Positions 56,500 to 64,000 of a stretch of DNA of 64,000 bases are shown one piece after another. The notes beneath the pieces were generated by a model, which was not told the origin of the DNA, searched no databases, and was given only the letters and a program-made list of their open reading frames with translations. Position numbers and translations under genes: made by a program. Source of the stretch: Scatophagus argus (Eukaryota > Chordata > Actinopteri > Scatophagidae); the NCBI RefSeq assembly GCF_020382885.2, contig NC_058508.1:1294055-1358054 (forward strand), given 5' to 3'. Position 1 is the stretch's first letter, and each line of letters begins with the position of its first letter.

Positions 56500-56815
56500 T
56501 TCGAGAGGCTTGTTATGAGTCACATCAAGACCCTGTTGCCGGCCTCACTGGACCCGCTGCAGTTTGCATATCGTCCCAACTGCTCTACAGACGATGGCTT
56601 TGCCACCACTGTCTTGTTGTCTATACTTTTATTGTACTGTTGTATTTCGGACTCATGCTTTTTTTTTTATCTCTATACTCAATATTTGTACTCCTTTTTT
56701 AAGCACCATGTAGTATCCTGGAGGAACGTTGTGTCATGGCTGTATGCACTACACACACGGTTGTAATGACAATAAAAAAAAATCTCCTTGACCTTGACCT
56801 TGAACAACTCTTGCT
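56500..56815 (+). mobile_element. Internally deleted LINE fragment with 3' tail, copy C
   Basis: [20 protein letters not shown] then STDDGFATT, joined to the 3' end at an earlier point than in A and B (about 100 bases fewer), and ending CTCCTTGACCTTGACC. Confidence 0.7.
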
Positions 56816-58344
56816 CAAAAAGTTTCTGGAGGCCATTCTTTGCTCCCCTCAGCCAGCAGAGTTCAAAATTACCTGCACAAATTCATCCACCCCACACAAA
56901 TGAACTGAAATGAACAAATACAAAATCAAAGCTGCATATAAGATGTGATATGTAGCACAAGCCTATCTACTAGAAAGAGCCCACATAACCACAAAGTAGC
57001 CACACATACAGTACAGCCCAGTCCATCTCCTCCTGAGAACTGAAGAAAAAAAAGTGTCTTACAGTTTCTTTTTTTGTGTGATTTCCTATCTATTTGGACC
57101 TAAAAAAAAACATCATACAATTTTGATTTTTTTGAATATATTTATCATTTTAATTTCACATCATGTCCACTGTGGAGTACAACAGGACGATTTCCGTGTG
57201 AAAGTAGAAGTGAATTCAGAATATAAAAAATGAACAGATTATGTCTTTAGAGTGATATTAACTAAAGAACACATTTACTTTGATCAAAAACAGTAAAATT
57301 CTGCATCACTTTTCTGTTGCTTGTTGCTTGTAGCTTGCAAGGACAAAAAAACAATTGTATTTAATTCAACAGTGAACTATAGAATAAGACATAAGAACAT
57401 AAGCAGTTTTCAGTTAAGCATTTTTTTTTCCTCTGCATATTTTAGCAGTCATGTTGAAAGGCAGGAAACCCAGGTAGCACAGGTGTGAATCTATTATGAT
57501 GGATGAAAAAAAAACACAAATAAATTCAAGTTAATAAAAGGAGTACCAGTTAATTTTTTAGACATCAATTTGGATTAATGCAGTAATTTCATTGTCATGG
57601 ATGTGATATTACTCCCTATTGACCAAAATCATGAGCATATAGAAAACTTACATATATTTAACAGCAGTTACACATAGTACAAATATTACAAAACTCTAAA
57701 ATTGACAATAAGATTGAATACAATAAGCTGAAACCAAATTAAAACATACAAGTTAGTCCTGGCCCACAGAGCACGATGACTTTCCTGGTCTCTCTCTGAC
57801 TCTGACTCTGTCTCCTGCATTTTCTTCCTCTCCCTCTTCATCCCCATCTTCCCCTATCACAGGCTGATACTCATCCTCATCCTTTTCCTCATCTGGCAGC
57901 TCCAAATCTGAATCTCACTCTATTTTCCCGTATAGAATCCTCTCTGCTTCACTTTTTTCTCAACAATGTGCAGTCATTAAATACATTAAAACGATCCTGG
58001 TGTCCACTACAATTGACATTCATTAAATTACTGTTATTTCAAAACAGAAACAATAAAACTGTTTTCAGATGTAAAAATATTGTTACTGATATGTCAATAA
58101 ACAAGAATATATATAATTATCATGGAAAAAATATCAACAGATAAAGAATATTTGACTTACCTCTCCTCTTTCCATAAAATGTGGTTGTTGGTATGGCGGC
58201 CATCTTGATAAAGAAAAAAAGTAAAGTTCCCTGCATGCAAACCCATCACATGACATATCACTGGAAAGCCCAGGATGTCCTCTACAGACAACCTTCTGTC
58301 ACTTTTCCACTGTCCATTCTTTCTGTAAGCTGTGGGCCTTGGCA
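56816..58344 (-). other. Unassigned spacer, copy C
   Basis: Inverted counterpart of 11,276-12,839. Nothing further is supported. Confidence 0.35.
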
Positions 58345-58831
58345 GATACGACACAACTTTTTTTTGGCCCTCCTCACCAGTTTGTCCACCCTTTTTTTGT
58401 CCCGGGCAGAGATGCTGCCTGCTCAGCAGACCACACCATAAAAAATGGCTGATGCCACCACAGAGTCGTTGAAGCTGTATTCCAAAAGGCTCTCAGCCTC
58501 CTGAGAAGGAAGAGTCTGTTTTGGCTCTTTTTGTTGAGGTGAACACCCTTGTAGGAGGTGACTCTCCCGATGTCTGTTCCCTGGATGTTCACCAGTGCGG
58601 GTGGGGTGTGTTGGCGTCTGCTGAACTCCACCACCAGCTCCTTGGTTTTACCAACGTTGATGTGGAGGTCGTTACCCTGGTGGCAGGTTGGAGTGTTGTA
58701 CCCAAAGTATAGAGAGTGAACAGAAAATGAGCCAAAACTGTTTCCTGTGGTGCACCTGTGCTACAGAGAAGCATGTCACTGCTCTGCGTCCTCACATACA
58801 GTGACCAAGTAGTGCAAAACGACTTCGACAT
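58345..58831 (-). mobile_element. Degenerate non-LTR retrotransposon fragment, copy C
   Basis: Minus-strand partner of 10,784-11,275, with about 17 bases fewer after RRLRAF. Confidence 0.7.
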
Positions 58832-59485
58832 GATGACTTCGAACTTGATTCAGTGCAGCTTTCAGAAAAAGTGAAACTGTCTCAGTAACGCTGAAGGATT
58901 AACAGAGCGGTTACAACACAATCTGGCTGCAGTCTATTTGAAAATGCAAACTATTCTCCGTGCATCACAGAAGGCACCACAGGATATCATTGACCTTACA
59001 GATCAGTCGTTTTCACTATCATAACCCAAAAATTGCACAAAGAATGTGTGGTTTATTGGGCGTTAGCTAACTGGCCAGTTAAGAACGACTCAGCCCTCCA
59101 CTCTACTCAGATGGCCCTTCTGTGCAGTTCAGATGATGTATGACACTTTGGATATGGAAAACCTTGGAGTTTTTGCACCTCTCGTGAGTGACCTAAAAAC
59201 TCATGGAAACTCATTGGCTACGTTTTTTGGGGGGGTAAAACTAAAGAAATATGAAAACAATAATAATGATAATTTACCTTGACATCTCTCATACAAGTTA
59301 CTGTACACTCTAATTTGCATATTCTGGAACACCAGCCAGTTCATATCATCAAAGCACATTCCGGGTTCTGTTTGCTAGAACACGTTCCTTTGATCGCTGA
59401 GAGAGCTCACACACGCACACACGTGTTGGATCCACATTCACTTGTTACTGGAAGTTATCAGATTTGAAATTTCTGTAATATCATC
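58832..59485 (+). other. Putative promoter flank of the kinase, copy C
   Basis: Inverted counterpart of 10,131-10,783, upstream of the kinase start at 59,486. No coding sequence. Confidence 0.35.
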
Positions 59486-61270
59486 ATGGCAAATAACAAC
59501 TCTGAACGCCTGAGCGACACTAAGAAGGAATCGCTCAAGAAGAACTTGAAGAGAAAAGTCAGAGAAGGTGAAGATGGACTCTCAAAGACAAAGAGGAGAA
59601 GACTGAACTACAACCAGGCTGAGAAGGAATCAGGATCGGCCTCGTCTGCGGACACTGGCAATGGTAAGCGAATCATGTGAAGTTAGCGTTCAACATCATT
59701 AGTTAAATGTCAAACCTGAACAAACAAAACCAAACCTACATTCACAGAGAAAGACCATGAGACCAGAGTGAAAAATGATTTTTAATGTCTCAGCTTTAGA
59801 GGGTTTTGATGCGGCTATTTTCAGTTTGGAAGGGAGCAGGCGAACTGTTTTCCCTTTGCCTCAGGAGTCTTTATGCTAACCTAATAACAGCTCAAGCATG
59901 TGTTGGGATGCGTATTTCCCGAAATGACGAAATATTTCTATAACTAAGAGACGCTAGAGAAGAAAATTAGTTTGTTATTTTGGAAGTCACTGAATGACAA
60001 AGATGGACTTATTTTCTCCATTAGTGACTGGTCATTAACCTGGTGGTTCTCTTTTTCTCTTGTCATTTGAAGAGAGCAGCAGCACACAGTCCAGTAGGTG
60101 CGGTACAACAGTGGAGGATGTGAGCAAGAGGACTGGAAAGAGGAAGGCTGCCGCTGATGAAGAAGAACCCTGCGCAAAGAGAAGGAAGGGCCGGCCAACC
60201 ATGAAGGATTTGATAGATTCCCGAAGAGGTAAGTAGTAATTAACACGTTCGTGTTAATGTGCAACACAAAACAGTCACATTAATGGTCACACTGATGCCC
60301 TGATTTGGAAACACAGTGTAATGTTATGTACAGGTGGTTTTGAGTTTTTGCCCCAGCCTTTTGTAGCCCCTATAGCAGCATGTTTGAACTGTGCTCCTGG
60401 CATCAAATTGATTATAAACATGTATGCACAAAAGTCATTGCTCATAAATATATAGTTTTCAAACTGTTTTCAGTGGAGTATATGCCAGAAAGGATGAGCA
60501 AGTTGTCACATTTTGTTTCCTTTGTTCCACACGGCGGCCCATCTTTTTCAGAATCACTCTAGAAAGGATTAATTTTAGAGCTTTTTTAATGTGTAACTGA
60601 TGCTCCTGGCAACTAAACAAAACATGTGTTTGTCTGTTTAGCTGAATTTGAGGCCAAATACCAGCAGGAGAATCATCTCGGCGAAGGAGGCTGTGGATGT
60701 GTGTTTGCTGGCTACCGCAAAGCAGATCATTTACCTGTGAGTATGCACATATACACACATTGTGAAACATACATTTACACACATTCACTCATACACACAC
60801 TCACTCATATGCACACACACAGTCTGATCAGGAAGTGCTAACCAAAGTGCCATTTGTGTCTTGTAGGTTGCCATCAAACACATAGCAAAAGACAAAGTGT
60901 TGTGCAAAGAGGTAAGTGAGCAACACCAAACAGGACGCTGCACTCAGCCCAGTGAATGTGTGTTTGATGAATCACGCTTTTCTCTAAACCTGTGGAGCTT
61001 CTCCTTCTCTTACACTGTTTTTGCTTCAACGTTTCAGAGACGAAATGGGAAAGAACTCTCAGCTGAGGTGGCTGTGATGTTAAAACTCCAAGCTGGAAGA
61101 ACTGGATTAATGGAGGAATCAGCACCCGTGTCACTCCTGGACTGGTATGATCTGGACCAGGAGCTGATCCTGGTGCTGGAAAGACCAATGCCATGTATGG
61201 ACCTTTTAAATTACATCAGGACAAACAGAGGCCACTTACAGGAGGACAAGGCAAAGGTAAGCTGCTCGAG

Positions 61271-61309
<39 letters not shown>

Positions 61310-62542
61310 CAAACAAGAACTTAATGACTTGTGACTTACCTGTAACATACTGTAACATATAGCTATTGCCACAGGTTCTCCTTGTGTTTCTTATTAGCAC
61401 CTCTTTGTGCCACAAGTGGACTGTGCTGCCCATTTGTCTCGGTATCTAAAACCATGTCACCTTTTCCATCATGTCTGTGGAAAATATTCTGGTTTTCCAC
61501 AGTGGAAACACAAGGAAGAACCTAAAACCAAAGCCCTACATGTTCTTACAGCTTTATGTTGTAGGAGGCTCCATATCTCTGATGGAGTAATAATCAACCT
61601 GTGTAGGCTCTCAGACAGGTTGGAAGCAATCTGGTTTGGATGACAAAACAAACTGAAATTATGACCATCTCTGATGGACATTTTTTTGGTGTCTGTGGGT
61701 TTGAAATGTTGCTGATCAAAAGTTTTGTCCTGCTGTTGTTGTCAGCTTTGAATCACAGCAGTTAAGCCAAAGTTAACCCAAACCCCACAGCCATGACACA
61801 AACTGTTGAACCTCCTCACAGTCCGTCTCCCCACTCCGATCCCTCACTTGTCTATTTGTGTCCCTCTCTTCCAGATCATACTTAAACAGTTGGTTGATGC
61901 AGCAAATGAACTCGAGGATAAGCGCATCTTTCATCGGGATATCAAACCGGAAAACATCCTGATTGAGACCAGCTCAGATGTGCCGCGTGTTCGTGTCATT
62001 GACTTTGGACTGAGCTGTTTCTTCAAGAAAACATCAGTTTACCGTGTCTTCTGTGGTAAGCCATCTGGCTTTTTCTTCTGCCTCTCACTAATTTACCTGC
62101 CTGTGACTTTAATGTTTAAAGAAAGACGCTTTTCATCCTCAATTATTATCACTTGTGTGTATTGTAGGTACCCCCCAACACGTCCCTCCGGAGTGGTACA
62201 GTCATTATACCTACAGGCCCGGCCCCACCACAGTGTGGCAGATGGGAGTGGTCTTATATGAGCTGCTCCACAGAACAGTCCGATTTGATACCACAAGTTT
62301 CCTCAGACATGAGCTGCCAATCAGGGATGAGCTGTCCAGAGGTAAGAAAAACGTACTCATATGCAAACACAGAGCTGTTCATTTCCATTCACCTCCTGAG
62401 GAATCACTGTGGCTGTCAGCTCCAACTTTCTCATCTTTCTTTCCCTCCAGATTGCCAGGATTTCTTACAGAAGTGTTTAAACACATCCTACATGCTGCGA
62501 CCTACCCTGAAGGAGCTCCAGCTTCACCCATGGCTCAGATAA
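59486..62542 (+). CDS. PIM-like serine/threonine kinase, copy C
   Basis: Exons, plus strand: 59,486-59,663; 60,073-60,228; 60,642-60,736; 60,867-60,911; 61,038-61,256; 61,875-62,055; 62,168-62,341; 62,451-62,542. Lengths and phases are the same as copies A and B, 379 codons. It is the most diverged of the three: MANNNSERLS start, GNESSS instead of GNGSSS at the exon 1-2 joint, and SFLRHELPIRDELSR instead of SFLKHELPISDELSR. LGEGGCGCVFAG, VAIK, HRDIKPEN, DFG and PPEW are all kept. Its start is confirmed by the matching position of the Met in the other two copies. It likely acts as a cytosolic or nuclear survival kinase if expressed, by family knowledge only. Confidence 0.88.
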
Positions 62543-64000
62543 ACCAACACTACACTCACACACGAGTTCATGCCAATACAATACATTCACAATACAAGAA
62601 CTAATTCTGTTCTCGTTTTTCTTCACCAGGACCGTCCGCCATGCTTATACAGGTTTTCTCCGGGTGCTCCGGTTAGACCAACTGCAGTTCCTTTAGGCCC
62701 CCCGGCCGTCCGCGGAGAGGAGGATCTCTCTTTGAATTGCCTTTCCCGAGGTTTCTTCCCATTTTTCATCTGGCCTCAAGGTTTTGGGGAGTTTTTCCTC
62801 GTCTTCTTAGAGAGCTTGGGCCGGGTCAGGAGCTGCTTATGATTTGTGCTTATGACGAAAGCCATATCACATCATAAGGAAAAAAAAATGGATACTAATC
62901 TATCAACTGGTCATTTTGTGATATTAAACTAGAATAATAATAAAAAAGAAACAACTTAGACTGTTACAGTTTCTGAGACTGATTGCAGAACAATAATCCT
63001 ATCAGATAAAACAGGCTTGTCTAAATGAATGGACAAGACCTAAAATGATGAAGTGTGCTCTCTGCTTATGACTTTACATTGCTTTATGCTTCACTCATGT
63101 TGGCATAATGAATAAAAGTTTTTAAAATGTTTTTTTAAAACCCATGGCATCATATTTACTTACTTTCTTCCTATTTACACAAACAGCTTTTTTTTCCAAA
63201 TTGCTATCACAGACCCTGCATACCAATGGTACCACCCTGAAACTGTTGAAAGTGAGCAGTCTGATGAAGTACAGTATATTTCGGTCTTCTATAAAATGTC
63301 CATATATATCAGAGAAATCCATGGGCCAACCACACTGCACCATTACATGCAAAATGCTGAAGGTAATACATGCAGACACTGCCGAGAACAGAACAGAACC
63401 GAGAACCTTCAATCCTGAGGTGTCTTTCTCTCATGACTTGGATGAGTTTCTGCCAATCCCTGTCTTGCACAAGTCGCAATATCCAACCAAAAGAAAATGA
63501 CTTGTTGCAAAGGAAAGCAACTCTCATTTAATGATGCCTCCACAGCAAGGTCCCAGTCACTCATTCTTGAAAAGCAAAAGTGATTAGAGGCTTTAAAAAA
63601 GGGCAGTAAAAAGGCTGTGTAGGGATTTTAAGTAATCATTAAGTAATTACAAATTTTAATAGTTATTTGTGACTATTTTTCTGCTGGTGCTCACTTTTTA
63701 ACAAATATGGTCTCTGAATGAAAAGAAAGTTTTAGCATTTTTATGTGTTCTCTTCCAAGACGGAAGTAATTTACTCCTTTTCCTGACCTGTTTCACTATA
63801 AAACCTAACAGTATATCTTGATAAAAGAAGTAACATAACTTCAGCTTGGAAAAACAGTTGGACTCATGAAAAAACCTCACTCAGAAATGAATTGTTGTTG
63901 TAATAGCTCAGTTGTTTTGAGTGCCTTAATATTTTGGAGCAAGTATAAGTAATGATGGAATAATTCCAGCTCATTCCAGTGACCCATTTTCTTGGAGCTG
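62543..64000 (+). other. Flank 3' of the PIM-like kinase, copy C
   Basis: Inverted counterpart of about 5,600-7,074, with the LINE-tail-like block at about 62,625-62,880 (plus). The 118-codon frame at 63,144-63,500 is unassigned. Runs off the window. Confidence 0.5.

Larger units (their letters stand above)
51000..64000 (-). repeat. Segmental duplication, copy C (inverted copy of about 5,600-18,710)
   Basis: The reverse complement of this region follows copy A from about 18,712 back to about 5,600 and runs off the window end. It lacks A's twin-primed LINE (16,571-17,878) and the 1,024-bp TG...CA insertion. It carries its own 2,159-bp insertion at 53,559-55,717. The left border at about 51,000 abuts the upstream sequence of a 5S rRNA gene. 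It differs from A and B more often than A and B differ from each other, for example in the start of the kinase protein (MANNNSERLS against MSNNNSEPLS). Confidence 0.93.

Overview
This is eukaryotic DNA, almost certainly from a teleost fish. The genes are split by GT-AG introns. The repeats are fish-type: a CR1/L2-like LINE with a TGACT-rich tail, an APE-type LINE with a GGAT tail, tRNA-derived SINEs with A and B boxes, MITEs, a BEL/Pao element and an EnSpm-like DNA transposon. PIM-like kinase genes of the kind multiplied in fish are present in three copies. There is no sign of operons, CRISPR arrays or bacterial genes.

The window is built from three near-identical segmental copies. Copy A covers 1 to about 18,710. 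Copy B (about 28,342-43,181) repeats the first 14.5 kb of A in the same direction, about 28.3-28.65 kb downstream. Copy C (about 51,000-64,000, running off the end) is the inverted counterpart of about 5,600-18,710. Each copy holds one eight-exon PIM-like kinase gene of 379 codons that reads open through all junctions: A 7,075-10,130 (-), B 35,727-38,784 (-), C 59,486-62,542 (+).

Between A and B (about 20,950-33,850) lies what looks like a roughly 12.9-kb EnSpm/CACTA-like transposon. Its right end reads inward CACTAAAAACTGG..., with subterminal GGGTTA motifs and a 66-bp tandem array. It contains a tnp2-like transposase ORF (24,614-27,034) nested in intron 2 of a ten-exon gene for a SAM-domain protein of about 502 residues (23,929-33,188), and every splice junction of that gene keeps phase. 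MITEs, two of them nested, sit in its left part. Copy A keeps only exons 4 and 5 of this SAM gene. The stretch from intron 5 to the right terminus is missing there, and an L2 LINE has inserted beside them.

Between B and C lie a BEL/Pao element that looks whole (43,182-50,418, minus strand), two 5S rRNA units (one a truncated pseudogene, one full length), and the breakpoint of inverted copy C. The BEL element has unlike flanks: segmental copy B on one side and 5S DNA on the other.

Indels between the copies act as dated insertions. A 1,024-bp TG...CA element is present in A and B but absent from C. The L2 is in A but not B. A twin-primed LINE is in A but not C. A 2,159-bp element is in C but not A. 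All identities were judged by eye. No alignment or database search was run.
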